Assembly (NCBI GenBank): GCA_946617545.1
Contig: CAMOKK010000013.1
Coordinates: forward strand, 1 to 16,067
Direction: 5' to 3'
Length of the DNA: 16,067 nucleotides
Origin: an uncultured Bacteroidales bacterium
GTDB taxonomy: Bacteria; Bacteroidota; Bacteroidia; Bacteroidales; UBA932
Positions 1-7,598 of this stretch are shown one piece after another. Under the pieces are notes generated by a model, which saw only the letters and a program-made list of their open reading frames with translations, was not told the origin of the DNA and made no database searches. The translations under genes were made by a program, and so were the position numbers. Position 1 is the first letter of the stretch. Each line of letters begins with the position of its first letter.

Positions 1-906
1 CTTCCGCTGCATCATGGCTGCGGAGAGCTGGTTTATACGCGCCAGGAGGGGTGGGCGCTGCGGCCGGACACGACGGGCACGCTGCATTTTCCCCGGACCT
101 ATGTCTTTGAGGGGGAAATGGGGCAGGGGCTCCGCGCCGTGGCGGAGTACGACGCCGACAGCGTGCTTGTCCGGACATGGCGCCTTTCGCCCCTCACAGA
201 CGGCGTCTGCGTAGAGCAGGCCCCCTACGGACGGGCACTTTACACCTTCGACAGCCTGGGCACCCTTGTCTCTGTCCGATACCAAAGCATGGAGGGCAGC
301 CCCCGGCCCGGTCCGGGCATGCCGTTTCCGTCCCCCGAAAAAGCGGGAGCTACGCTGGTGCCCGTTTTCGATGCCGGCGGAAGGCGAATCGGCCTGGCCG
401 ATGGCATCCCCGGTACGCTCCTGGTCCAACGCGGCTTCGGGGCGCCCGCAGATACCGTTTTTTTTGCCGACCCCGTGCACGACCCCGCCGACATGGCGGA
501 CAGCACTGCGCTGGAATTCATTACCGAGGGCGATGTCCGTTATTCCCTCAGGAAGGTAGGGGTTTATGACCGGGCCCACCACGGCCTCATCCGGGGCCTG
601 CTTTTCCTGAAATGCCGGAGTGCCTACTACGGCCCGCTGGACTTTGCCCGAACCGGCGAGCATCCCATCAGGCTGGGCACATTTTACGTCGCCCGCACCG
701 CCCGGGAAGGAGCCCTGGCCCATAGCAATTACAACTTCGGCAATTTTCTCTGGGGGGCGGCGGCGCAGGCCGTGGGCGTGCCGCTGTGGATTTCGCTGCT
801 GGGCGCCCATATCAACAATATGATGCATACCCACGGCCGGCCGGATTCCAAAGACGACCAGCTTTCCATATCGGCCGGATATCATTTCTCTAAAGATATG
901 AAGTAG
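1..906 (+). CDS. C-terminal part of a possible polymorphic toxin (type 44-like end), 5' truncated
   Basis: The frame is open from base 1, so this is the last 301 residues of a longer protein; the ATG at 118 is internal and should not be taken as the start. The last ~60 residues carry NYNFGNF (243-249) followed by WG, and later a DSKDDQ block (282-287) with LSI and G293. This NFGNF...DDQxxI pattern resembles the bacterial toxin 44 domain (Ntox44, Pfam PF15607), a predicted nuclease-type effector at the C-terminus of secreted polymorphic toxins. The preceding ~200 residues have short Y/D/G-containing beta-rich stretches but no clear RHS repeats. No catalytic assignment can be made. Any signal peptide or secretion domain lies outside the window. 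No intact immunity gene follows; a decayed ORF starts 2 bases after the stop. The family call is from memory of motifs; a plain hypothetical protein is the alternative. Confidence 0.6.
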   Translation, partial: LPLHHGCGELVYTRQEGWALRPDTTGTLHFPRTYVFEGEMGQGLRAVAEYDADSVLVRTWRLSPLTDGVCVEQAPYGRALYTFDSLGTLVSVRYQSMEGSPRPGPGMPFPSPEKAGATLVPVFDAGGRRIGLADGIPGTLLVQRGFGAPADTVFFADPVHDPADMADSTALEFITEGDVRYSLRKVGVYDRAHHGLIRGLLFLKCRSAYYGPLDFARTGEHPIRLGTFYVARTAREGALAHSNYNFGNFLWGAAAQAVGVPLWISLLGAHINNMMHTHGRPDSKDDQLSISAGYHFSKDMK

Positions 907-908
907 TT

Positions 909-1067
909 ATGACGCAAGACCAGCTTTGGATAAACCGTTACATCCAGATTCGGGACTTCATGGAGGTGAACCACCGGAAACCCTCCAAGCACAATCCAGA
1001 AATCCTCAATGCCGGCGAGATGAAGGCGGAGCGCGTGAAGATCAGTATCTTTAGGACTTGTTACTAA
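909..1067 (+). pseudogene. Remnant of a small helicase-associated-like protein
   Basis: This 52-codon ORF starts at ATG 909, two bases after the preceding stop, and ends at TAA 1065-1067. Its N-terminal half (QLWINRYIQIRDFMEVNHR, then PSKHNPE) and its LNAGEMKAERV segment resemble the ~70-residue Bacteroidetes proteins that carry a helicase-associated-like unit. Those proteins usually have a W-containing stretch of about 15-20 residues between the NPE-like and LNAGEMK-like segments, plus a longer C-terminus. Here the two blocks are joined directly, and the protein ends soon after in an unrelated-looking FRTCY tail. I infer an internal in-frame deletion plus 3' loss. The 3' end overlaps the -33 region of the next gene's promoter. 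It might instead be a short expressed peptide; no function is assigned. Confidence 0.45.
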
Positions 1068-1088
1068 TCTGAAAAATCCGTAACTTTG
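1057..1088 (+). promoter_or_regulatory. Bacteroides-type promoter for the dehydratase gene
   Basis: The -7 element TAACTTTG (1081-1088) matches TAnnTTTG exactly. A CTTG at 1057-1060 sits 20 nt upstream as a 3-of-4 match to the -33 TTTG. The -7 box ends 24 nt before ATG 1113, giving a short leader. The -33 half lies inside the end of the decayed ORF at 909-1067. Confidence 0.65.
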
Positions 1089-1112
1089 TAATCCAAATCA
1101 TTTTGAATTTTT

Positions 1113-3089
1113 ATGGATAGGGAAAAGGATTTATTCTGGAGGGTATCCAATTGGTATTTCAGCAAGAAAGTGCTGCCGTATTGGGTAATTATCCTGGTAG
1201 ATACGGCCATGGTGTTCCTCTCCTGCATGTTCGCCTTTTGGGTAATCAACAAGTCCCAGATTACCTTCGACCACCATGTGGAGTTGCTGCTCGCATCGGC
1301 CTTTTATGCCGTCCTGAGCTGGGTGGGTTTCCGTATTTTCAAAACCTATTCCGGAATTCTGCGTTATTCCAGCTTCGTGGACCTTTTGAAGGTGGTGTAT
1401 GCCAATTCCGTGAGCCTGGCTCTTTCTCTGCTCTGCTGCCTGCTGTTCAAGTGGCAGGAAGTACCTTACCTGTCCCTTCTCACTCCCGGCAATATCCTGC
1501 TGTCTTTCCTGCTGGCCACCCTGGCCATGTGGGCTTTCCGGATTGTGGTCAAACTGATGTTCGACATTGCCAACGCCAGTTCCAACGCCATGCGCACACT
1601 GGTTTACGGCGCCCTTTCCGGCGGCGTGGGCCTGGCCAAAAACATCCGTACGCAGCGTCCGGTCCGTTTCGACATCCGCGGTTTCATCTCCCACGAAATC
1701 CGCATCCGGAACATGAAGCTGCTGGACCTCAAGGTTTACAGCATAGATGACGACCTGGCCGAGATTATCCGCAAAGAGCGCATTCAGGCCATCCTGGTAA
1801 GTCCCAGCCGCGTGGTTGATTTCCGGAACAACCAAAAGATGCAGGACCTCCTGATCGGGGCCGGCTGCAAGATTTTCATGGTACACGAGGCGCAGGAATC
1901 GGCCGTCCGCAACGGTGAACTGCTGGAGGGAGACATTCAGCTCAAGGAGGTGAGCGTGGAAGATCTCCTGCCCCGTTCGGAGATTCGCGTGGACATGAAG
2001 TCCGTCTACGAGCAGTTGGCCGGAAAGCGTGTGCTCATCACGGGTTCCGCCGGTTCCATCGGCTTGGAAATTGTGAAACAGGTTGCGGCGGCCGGTCCGG
2101 AGAGCATGATGCTCATAGACCAGGCCGAGACGCCCCAGCACGACGTGCGCCTGATGATGGCCAAGGATTTCCCTCAGGTCAAGTGTGACGTGGTGGTGTG
2201 CAGCATCAGCCGCCGCACCCGTATGGAGCATGTCTTCGAGGCTTTCCGTCCGGATTATGTCTTCCATGCGGCTGCCTACAAGCATGTGCCCATGATGGAG
2301 GACAATCCCTCCGAGGCGGTGCTCAACAACATTTACGGCACCAAGATAATTGCCGATCTCAGCGTCAAATACGGCGCCAAGAAGTTCGTGATGATTTCTA
2401 CGGACAAGGCCGTGAATCCCACCAACGTGATGGGCTGCAGCAAGCGCATCTGCGAGATTTATGTCCAGAGCCTGGACCGCAAGCTCAAGCTGGAGGCCAT
2501 GTCCCGGAAAGACAAGAAGGATTATACGCAGTTTGTCACCACCCGTTTCGGCAACGTGCTGGGCTCCAACGGCTCCGTGATTCCGCTCTTCAAGGAGCAG
2601 ATTCGCAACGGCGGTCCCGTGACGGTCACGGACGAGCGTATCGTGCGCTTTTTCATGCTCATCCCCGAGGCCTGCAAACTGGTGCTGGAAGCCGGCACCA
2701 AGGGCAACGGAGGAGAGATTTTCGTCTTCGACATGGGCGAGCCCGTCAAGATTGCCGATTTGGCCAAGCGCATGATAGCCCTCTCCGGCGCCAAGGGCGT
2801 CGAAATCAAGTACACCGGCCTCCGCGAGGGAGAGAAGCTCTACGAGGAAGTGCTTAACGAGATGGAAAACACCAAGCCCACCTTCCACGAGAAAATCCGT
2901 ATCGCCCAGGTGCGGGAATACGACTACGAGGAAGTCTCCAAGGAAATTGATGACCTGGTGGCCCTGGCCAAGCTCTACAACGACATGGACACCGTTCGCA
3001 AGATGAAACAGATTGTGCCCGAATACAAGAGCAACAACTCCGTCTACGAGCAGCTGGACCGGGAAATCGAGCAGCAGGGTGGGGTATAA
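1113..3089 (+). CDS. Membrane-anchored nucleotide-sugar 4,6-dehydratase/epimerase (WbpM/FlaA1/CapD family)
   Basis: This 658-residue protein has the full length and layout of WbpM-type enzymes. Four hydrophobic segments (about 22-45, 53-77, 93-113 and 124-148) anchor it in the inner membrane. A Rossmann-like region (about 160-290) follows, then a second, catalytic short-chain dehydrogenase domain. The NAD(P)-binding motif GSAGSIG is at 311-317, HAAAYKHVPMME at 385-396 and STDKA at 429-433. M440 and K444 form the MxxxK in place of the usual YxxxK, as in the S-M-K triad known from WbpM. Family members convert UDP-GlcNAc or related UDP-sugars to 4-keto-6-deoxy products for O-antigen or capsule precursors; the exact substrate is not visible. 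No glycosyltransferase cluster adjoins it: it has its own promoter and ends facing the rubrerythrin terminator, so it looks monocistronic. Confidence 0.92.
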   Translation: MDREKDLFWRVSNWYFSKKVLPYWVIILVDTAMVFLSCMFAFWVINKSQITFDHHVELLLASAFYAVLSWVGFRIFKTYSGILRYSSFVDLLKVVYANSVSLALSLLCCLLFKWQEVPYLSLLTPGNILLSFLLATLAMWAFRIVVKLMFDIANASSNAMRTLVYGALSGGVGLAKNIRTQRPVRFDIRGFISHEIRIRNMKLLDLKVYSIDDDLAEIIRKERIQAILVSPSRVVDFRNNQKMQDLLIGAGCKIFMVHEAQESAVRNGELLEGDIQLKEVSVEDLLPRSEIRVDMKSVYEQLAGKRVLITGSAGSIGLEIVKQVAAAGPESMMLIDQAETPQHDVRLMMAKDFPQVKCDVVVCSISRRTRMEHVFEAFRPDYVFHAAAYKHVPMMEDNPSEAVLNNIYGTKIIADLSVKYGAKKFVMISTDKAVNPTNVMGCSKRICEIYVQSLDRKLKLEAMSRKDKKDYTQFVTTRFGNVLGSNGSVIPLFKEQIRNGGPVTVTDERIVRFFMLIPEACKLVLEAGTKGNGGEIFVFDMGEPVKIADLAKRMIALSGAKGVEIKYTGLREGEKLYEEVLNEMENTKPTFHEKIRIAQVREYDYEEVSKEIDDLVALAKLYNDMDTVRKMKQIVPEYKSNNSVYEQLDREIEQQGGV

Positions 3090-3127
3090 AAACGGACGGC
3101 ACCTCCATTCTGTAGAGGCGCCGCCCG
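3086..3127 (-). terminator. Intrinsic terminator of the rubrerythrin gene
   Basis: Read on the minus strand, 3127-3115 pairs with 3105-3093 in a 13-bp stem that includes two G-U pairs, closed by a 9-nt loop. Five T residues follow directly (complement of 3092-3088). On the plus strand the same two positions are A-C mismatches and no T-run follows, so the orientation is minus. The T-run overlaps the TAA stop (3087-3089) of the convergent dehydratase gene. Confidence 0.8.
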
Positions 3128-3147
3128 AAGAAGACCTTTAAGGAAGT

Positions 3148-3702
3148 TTACTTCCCGAAGTAGCGTTTGTAAAGACCCAGGAAGCCTGCCCCGTGGCGGG
3201 CTTCGTCTTTTGCCATCTCGTGGACGGTGTCGTGGATGGCGTCATAGCCCAGGGCCTTGGCCTTCATGGCAAGGGCCAGTTTGCCTTCGCAGGCGCCGGC
3301 CTCGGCCTCATAACGCTTTTTGAGGTTGGTCTTGGTGTCCCAGACCACTTCGCCGATGAGCTCGGCATACTTGGCGGCATGTTCGGCCTCTTCGAAGGCG
3401 TAGCGCTTGAAGGCCTCTGCAATTTCCGGATAACCTTCACGTTCGGCCTGACGGCTCATCGCCAGATACATGCCCACCTCGGAGCATTCTCCGGCAAAGT
3501 CATGCTGCAGGCCGGCCCAGATTTCAGGGTCGCAGCCTTTGGCAACGCCCACCACGTGCTCGCAGGCCCACTGGGGGTCACCTTCCTCTTCCTTGATTTC
3601 TACGAATTTTTCTGCCTTGGCATGGCATACAGGGCATTCTGCCGGGGGATTGGGGCCTTCATGTACGTATCCGCATACGAGGCATCTGAATTTTTTGTTC
3701 AT
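3148..3702 (-). CDS. Rubrerythrin with N-terminal rubredoxin domain (reverse rubrerythrin type)
   Basis: The 184-residue protein has a rubredoxin-like Fe(Cys)4 domain first (C7, C10, C23, C26) and a ferritin-like four-helix diiron domain after it. Likely iron ligands are E72 in GECSE, the EEAEH block (104-108), E139 and the DEARH block (166-170). In classical rubrerythrins the rubredoxin domain is C-terminal; the reversed order is known from clostridial oxygen-inducible NADH-peroxidase-type rubrerythrins. The inferred role is cytoplasmic reduction of H2O2 or O2 in an anaerobe, with electrons from an NAD(P)H reductase partner not in this window. The gene stands alone, with its own promoter about 57 bases upstream and a strong terminator. 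A 6-bp hairpin in the leader (3735-3740 with 3744-3749, 3-base loop) could be an operator or a leader structure; that is speculative. Confidence 0.93.
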   Translation of the reverse strand: MNKKFRCLVCGYVHEGPNPPAECPVCHAKAEKFVEIKEEEGDPQWACEHVVGVAKGCDPEIWAGLQHDFAGECSEVGMYLAMSRQAEREGYPEIAEAFKRYAFEEAEHAAKYAELIGEVVWDTKTNLKKRYEAEAGACEGKLALAMKAKALGYDAIHDTVHEMAKDEARHGAGFLGLYKRYFGK

Positions 3703-3758
3703 ATCATTTCTCTTATTGTGTTGTTATTTTGAATCTTTCTAAAAGAAAGTTCCTCTTG

Positions 3759-3791
3759 CAAAGATAAGTAAATTTCCGATATTTTTACTAA
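3759..3791 (-). promoter_or_regulatory. Promoter of the rubrerythrin gene
   Basis: On the minus strand TATCTTTG (3766-3759) matches the -7 consensus TAnnTTTG. A TTAG about 21 nt upstream (3791-3788) is a 3-of-4 match to TTTG at -33. The -7 box lies 56 nt before the ATG, leaving a leader of roughly 50 nt. The AT-rich tract (about 3764-3805) is shared with the start of the divergent nuclease gene. Confidence 0.6.
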
Positions 3792-3805
3792 TTTAGCGGA
3801 AAAGT

Positions 3806-6640
3806 ATGACGCCTTTTTTAAAACAGGTGGCTGCGCACTATCTGGCGGCCCCCGACATACAGAAGCGCTGCTTCATCTTCCCCAACCGGCGCTCCCTGGT
3901 ATTCTTCAAAAAATACCTGGGAGAGGCCTTGCAGGGCACTGCACCCATCCTGGTGCCGCCGCTCTATACCATCAACGATTTCTTCTATAAGCTGGCCGAT
4001 GCCCGCACCACGGACCGCCTGCGCCTCCTTGTGGCCCTCTACGACTGCTACAAGGCGCTTAACGACAAGGCCGAACCCCTGGATGAGTTTCTCTTCTGGG
4101 GGGAGGTGCTCCTGGCCGATTTCGACGACATCGACAAATACCTGGTGGACGCCCGCGCCCTCATGCAGAATGTGGGTGACTTCAAGGCCATCCAGGACCA
4201 GTTCGAGTACCTGAGCGAGAGCCAGAGAGAGGCCATCGGCCATTTCCTTTCCCATTTCCGGGATGCTTCGGGCAAGTGGAAACTCAATCCCGAGGCCGAT
4301 GACGTCAAAGCCCGTTTCCTCCGTCTATGGAACCTTCTTTTCCCTCTGTATGAGGCGTTTAACAAAAAGTTGGAGGCTGGCGGCATGTCCTACGAAGGAA
4401 AGGTGTACCGTGCCCTCGCAACCCGTCTGAAAGAAGGGGAATCCGTGGCCGATATCCTTGCCGAGGCCTTCCCGGAGGTGGAGGGTTATGTCTTCGTGGG
4501 CCTCAATGCCCTGAACGAATGCGAGCGCCTGGTGCTCTCCCGCATGCGGGACGCCCGCCTGGCCGAGTTTTCCTGGGACTATGTGTCGCCGCAGATTCAG
4601 GACAAGGCCAACAAGTCCTCCTTCTTCATGCGCCGGAACCTGGTGGATTACCCGCAGGCCTTCCCGGTGGAAGGCGGAACGGGCCGTCCGGACGTAACGG
4701 TGGTGAGCGTTCCCTCCGGCGTGGGGCAGGCCAAGCTGGCTCCCTGGATTCTGAAACAGGTAGGGGGAGACCCCGTGGAGACCGCCTTCGTGCTGCCGGA
4801 CGAGGGCCTGCTGCTGCCGCTGCTGAACTCTATCCCGGAACAGTACGACAATGTAAACGTGACCATGGGTTATCCCATGACGGGAAGTGCCGTCTTTGCC
4901 CTTCTCACCAACCTGGGCCAGATGCAGCTGCGCCTCCGCCATACCTCCGCCGGCTGCTTCTTTTACCACCGCGAGGTGCGCGAAGTCCTCTCCTCCGGCC
5001 TTCTCAAGCCCCTTTTCTCGGAAGAGGAAAAGGCCGCCGTCTCCCGGATAAAGGCCGATGCCAAGTACTACATCCCGCTTCAAGACCTGCAGGCGGGGCC
5101 GCTGATGAGTCTCCTGTTCAAGCCCGTGGTAGAAACGCCCACCGAGGTGAACGCGGCGCAGAACCACGCGGTGGAGGCCTATTTTTCCGAGCTGCTGGCC
5201 TATATCGGATCGGCCCTGTCGGGAAGGGAGGATTATCTGGAACTGGACTTTGTGGCACGCTGCCACAAGCAGCTGAACATCTTGCAGGAAATGGACCTGG
5301 AGGTTCTTCCCGCCACGCATGTCCGCCTTCTGGAGCGGCTGCTCCAAGGCATTTCCGTGCCTTTCCGCGGAGAACCTCTGAAGGGCCTGCAAGTGATGGG
5401 TCCGCTGGAAACCCGCGGCCTTGATTTTAAGAATCTGGTTGTCCTGAGCGCCAACGAGGGCATGTTTCCCCGAAGGAGCGTCAGCGCCTCCTTTATACCT
5501 CCGGAACTGCGCAGAGGCTTCGGCCTGCCCACCTATGAGTACCAGGATGCCGTCTGGGCCTATTATTTCTACCGGATGATTCAGCGTCCGCAGAAGGTCT
5601 GGCTGGTCTATGACAACCGCACGGAGGGGATTCGCAACGGGGAGGAAAGCCGCTACATCAAACAGCTGGAATACCATTTCCAGTGGCCCTTGAAGCGCAT
5701 CAACGCGGCATCGGCCATCCATCCCGTGCCGGAGGCGGAGAGCATTCACAAGACAGCGGAGCATGTGGAAACCATTCGCGGCCGGGAACTGTCGGCATCG
5801 GCCCTGCAGAGCTACCTTTCCTGCCCGGCCAAGTTCTTCTACGGTTTTGTGGAAGGCCTCAAGGCCCCTGGCGAGGTGTCCGAATCCTTGGACGCCGGCA
5901 TGCTGGGAGACGTCTTCCACCATGTGATGCAGCGCCTCTACAAAGACCGCCCTCAAGTCTCCAAGGCCGATATCACGGCCTTCAGGAAGGATACCGCCCT
6001 CATCCGGCGCCTCATCCGGGAGGAGATTCTTTCGCAGATGCATTCCTTCGAGGTGACGGGGCGCAACCTCGTACTGGAGAACATCCTGCAGGGCTATGTG
6101 GAAGAGACCCTTTCGCACGACCTGGCCCTGCTGGAAGAGGCCGGGTCGGAGGCATTTACCATCATCGGCCTGGAGCAGCGGGTGAGGGGAGAGATAGACG
6201 GCTTCCACTTCAAGGGCTTTGTGGACCGCATGGACAGCTACAAGAGCGGCGAGGTACGTATTGTGGACTACAAGACGGGGCGGGTGAGCGAGGAGGAACT
6301 CCTCATAGACGACGAAAATGCGGAAAAGGTGGTGGAAAAGCTCTTTGACCCGGATGCCGTGTCAAGGCCCAAGATTGCCCTCCAGCTCTTCCTCTACGAC
6401 TATATGGCGGCTTCGCTGGCCCCGGCCGGCTCCCGTCTGGTGAATTCCATCTACAGCACGGCGCGGCTTTTCTCGGAGCCCCTGCCGGATGCGCCGGTGT
6501 GCGACAAGTTCTCCCGGCTGACCATGGAAGGGGTGCAGAACCTCCTCAAGGAACTGGTGAACCCGGAGGTTCCTTTCCGCCGCACGGAAAACACCAAAAC
6601 TTGCGAATTTTGTGACTTTAAGAATATTTGTGGACGATAA
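3806..6640 (+). CDS. AddB-like PD-(D/E)XK nuclease with Fe-S cluster cysteines
   Basis: This 944-residue protein resembles the AddB subunit of AddAB-type recombination nucleases, which resect DNA ends in double-strand break repair. The N-terminal two thirds look like the inactive helicase scaffold: FIFPNRR near residue 25, no Walker A GxGKT, and a conserved NEGMFPRRS stretch. The C-terminal RecB-family nuclease has H705 (DVFHH), D807 (FVDRMD) and D821-Y-K823 (VDYKTG). Four cysteines, C673 (LSCPAKF) and C933, C936, C942 at the very end, match the 4Fe-4S staple known around AddB nuclease domains. No AddA helicase lies next to it. The stop overlaps the start of the next gene (TAATG), implying translational coupling. 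A -7-like TAATTTAG at 3789-3796 is a one-mismatch promoter candidate only 9 bases from the ATG; no good -33 is seen. Confidence 0.88.
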   Translation: MTPFLKQVAAHYLAAPDIQKRCFIFPNRRSLVFFKKYLGEALQGTAPILVPPLYTINDFFYKLADARTTDRLRLLVALYDCYKALNDKAEPLDEFLFWGEVLLADFDDIDKYLVDARALMQNVGDFKAIQDQFEYLSESQREAIGHFLSHFRDASGKWKLNPEADDVKARFLRLWNLLFPLYEAFNKKLEAGGMSYEGKVYRALATRLKEGESVADILAEAFPEVEGYVFVGLNALNECERLVLSRMRDARLAEFSWDYVSPQIQDKANKSSFFMRRNLVDYPQAFPVEGGTGRPDVTVVSVPSGVGQAKLAPWILKQVGGDPVETAFVLPDEGLLLPLLNSIPEQYDNVNVTMGYPMTGSAVFALLTNLGQMQLRLRHTSAGCFFYHREVREVLSSGLLKPLFSEEEKAAVSRIKADAKYYIPLQDLQAGPLMSLLFKPVVETPTEVNAAQNHAVEAYFSELLAYIGSALSGREDYLELDFVARCHKQLNILQEMDLEVLPATHVRLLERLLQGISVPFRGEPLKGLQVMGPLETRGLDFKNLVVLSANEGMFPRRSVSASFIPPELRRGFGLPTYEYQDAVWAYYFYRMIQRPQKVWLVYDNRTEGIRNGEESRYIKQLEYHFQWPLKRINAASAIHPVPEAESIHKTAEHVETIRGRELSASALQSYLSCPAKFFYGFVEGLKAPGEVSESLDAGMLGDVFHHVMQRLYKDRPQVSKADITAFRKDTALIRRLIREEILSQMHSFEVTGRNLVLENILQGYVEETLSHDLALLEEAGSEAFTIIGLEQRVRGEIDGFHFKGFVDRMDSYKSGEVRIVDYKTGRVSEEELLIDDENAEKVVEKLFDPDAVSRPKIALQLFLYDYMAASLAPAGSRLVNSIYSTARLFSEPLPDAPVCDKFSRLTMEGVQNLLKELVNPEVPFRRTENTKTCEFCDFKNICGR

Positions 6641-7587
6641 TGGATAATAAGAAACTGTCTCCTCTGAAATTTCTGCCGGACACCCAGGCCATGCCCTGGG
6701 GCGAGGTCCAGTACCTCCTGGCCGATCTGGGTTTTGTGGATTCCATGGCCATCGAGGGCTGGCTCAAGGGCAATACCCTCAGCGACATCATGCAGACCTA
6801 CCTGGAAAGGGTGGTGGGAGAAACGGCCTTCGAGTGGTACGGGACGCAGTTCCCGGTACTGGTCAAACGCCTGAAGGTGAAGGGCCGCACCTCGCTGCAC
6901 ATCAATCCGGATGATGAAACGGCCGAACAGCGCTACGATGCCTTCGGCAAAACCGCCCTCTGGTATGTGGAGGCCGCAGGGCCCGATGCCAGGCTGTTCC
7001 TGGGCTTCAAACGCCCGGTCGGGGCCGATGAATTCTTCCAGGCCTGCGAAAGTGACAGTGTGGAAGAGCTCCTGCATGTGGTAAAACCCAAGGCAGGGGA
7101 GTCCTACTTCATTACGCCCGGCGAGGTGCATGCCGCCCAGGACGTGACCGTTTTGGAAGTGGCGGAGTGCTCGGAACTGTGGTTCCGCCTGCATGACTGG
7201 GGCTCCCGCGAGCGGGAACTCCACCTGGAGGAGGCCTTCGACCTCATCAACTTCGAGCGTTATGTGCAGGCCCGTCCGGCCTCCAAGGATATCCTGGCAT
7301 CGGCCGATCAATTTACCGTAGGGCTTATCCGGCTGAAGGAGCCCTTGCAGAGCCATACGGGCCTGGAGGAGACCTTTCTGCTGTATGTGGGTCTCTCCGG
7401 CGAAGCATGCATCGAGGCGGCAGGGGAGAAGTTCTCCCTCAAGGCCGACGAAGTTATTCTGGTGCCCGCCGAGCTCTCCGAATTCGTCCTCGCCCCCGTG
7501 GGCGGCGAGGCCCGGGTGCTGGAGGTGCGCATGGATCCCCGCTCCACCGCCGACCCTTTTATCCTTAACGAAGCCAGGGATCTCTAA
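6640..7587 (+). CDS. Mannose-6-phosphate isomerase (type I)-like cupin protein with degenerate metal site
   Basis: The start is ATG 6640, overlapping the upstream stop as TAATG; an in-frame TTG at 6628 is less likely. The 315-residue protein follows the type I phosphomannose isomerase fold: FPVLVKRL near residue 75, PDDE (90-93), GKTALW (103-108), a PGEVHA motif with H164, FRLHDWG, and a second cupin region after about 220. Type I enzymes bind zinc through QxH, the Glu of GKTE, and the His of GxVH. Here the QVH position reads H87-I-N89 and the Glu is A106; only H164 is kept. K104 and the FRLHDWG arginine remain. The fold call is firm, but interconversion of mannose-6-P and fructose-6-P is doubtful. 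It could be a non-catalytic sugar-phosphate sensor or an enzyme with a shifted metal site. It lies between the nuclease and S4 genes, probably in one operon. Confidence 0.78.
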   Translation: MDNKKLSPLKFLPDTQAMPWGEVQYLLADLGFVDSMAIEGWLKGNTLSDIMQTYLERVVGETAFEWYGTQFPVLVKRLKVKGRTSLHINPDDETAEQRYDAFGKTALWYVEAAGPDARLFLGFKRPVGADEFFQACESDSVEELLHVVKPKAGESYFITPGEVHAAQDVTVLEVAECSELWFRLHDWGSRERELHLEEAFDLINFERYVQARPASKDILASADQFTVGLIRLKEPLQSHTGLEETFLLYVGLSGEACIEAAGEKFSLKADEVILVPAELSEFVLAPVGGEARVLEVRMDPRSTADPFILNEARDL

Positions 7588-7598
7588 TCAATTGTATC

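Noticed and set aside
1131..2888. A 585-codon open frame antisense to the dehydratase gene.
   Set aside because: The sense gene has clear family motifs along its length. Strong GC-rich codon bias avoids the codons that make antisense stops, and the antisense product is His/Gly-rich with no domain.
3735..3749. The small hairpin in the rubrerythrin leader as a defined oxidative-stress operator.
   Set aside because: It is a short AT-rich stem with a 3-base loop and does not match a regulator site I can name.
3788..3808. A promoter for the nuclease gene at TAATTTAG.
   Set aside because: The -7 box has a mismatch and there is no TTTG at 19-21 nt upstream; the AT-rich tract alone does not justify a feature.
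4325..6208. A 627-codon open frame antisense to the nuclease gene.
   Set aside because: Same codon-bias effect; no recognisable motif, and the sense strand carries a complete nuclease active site.
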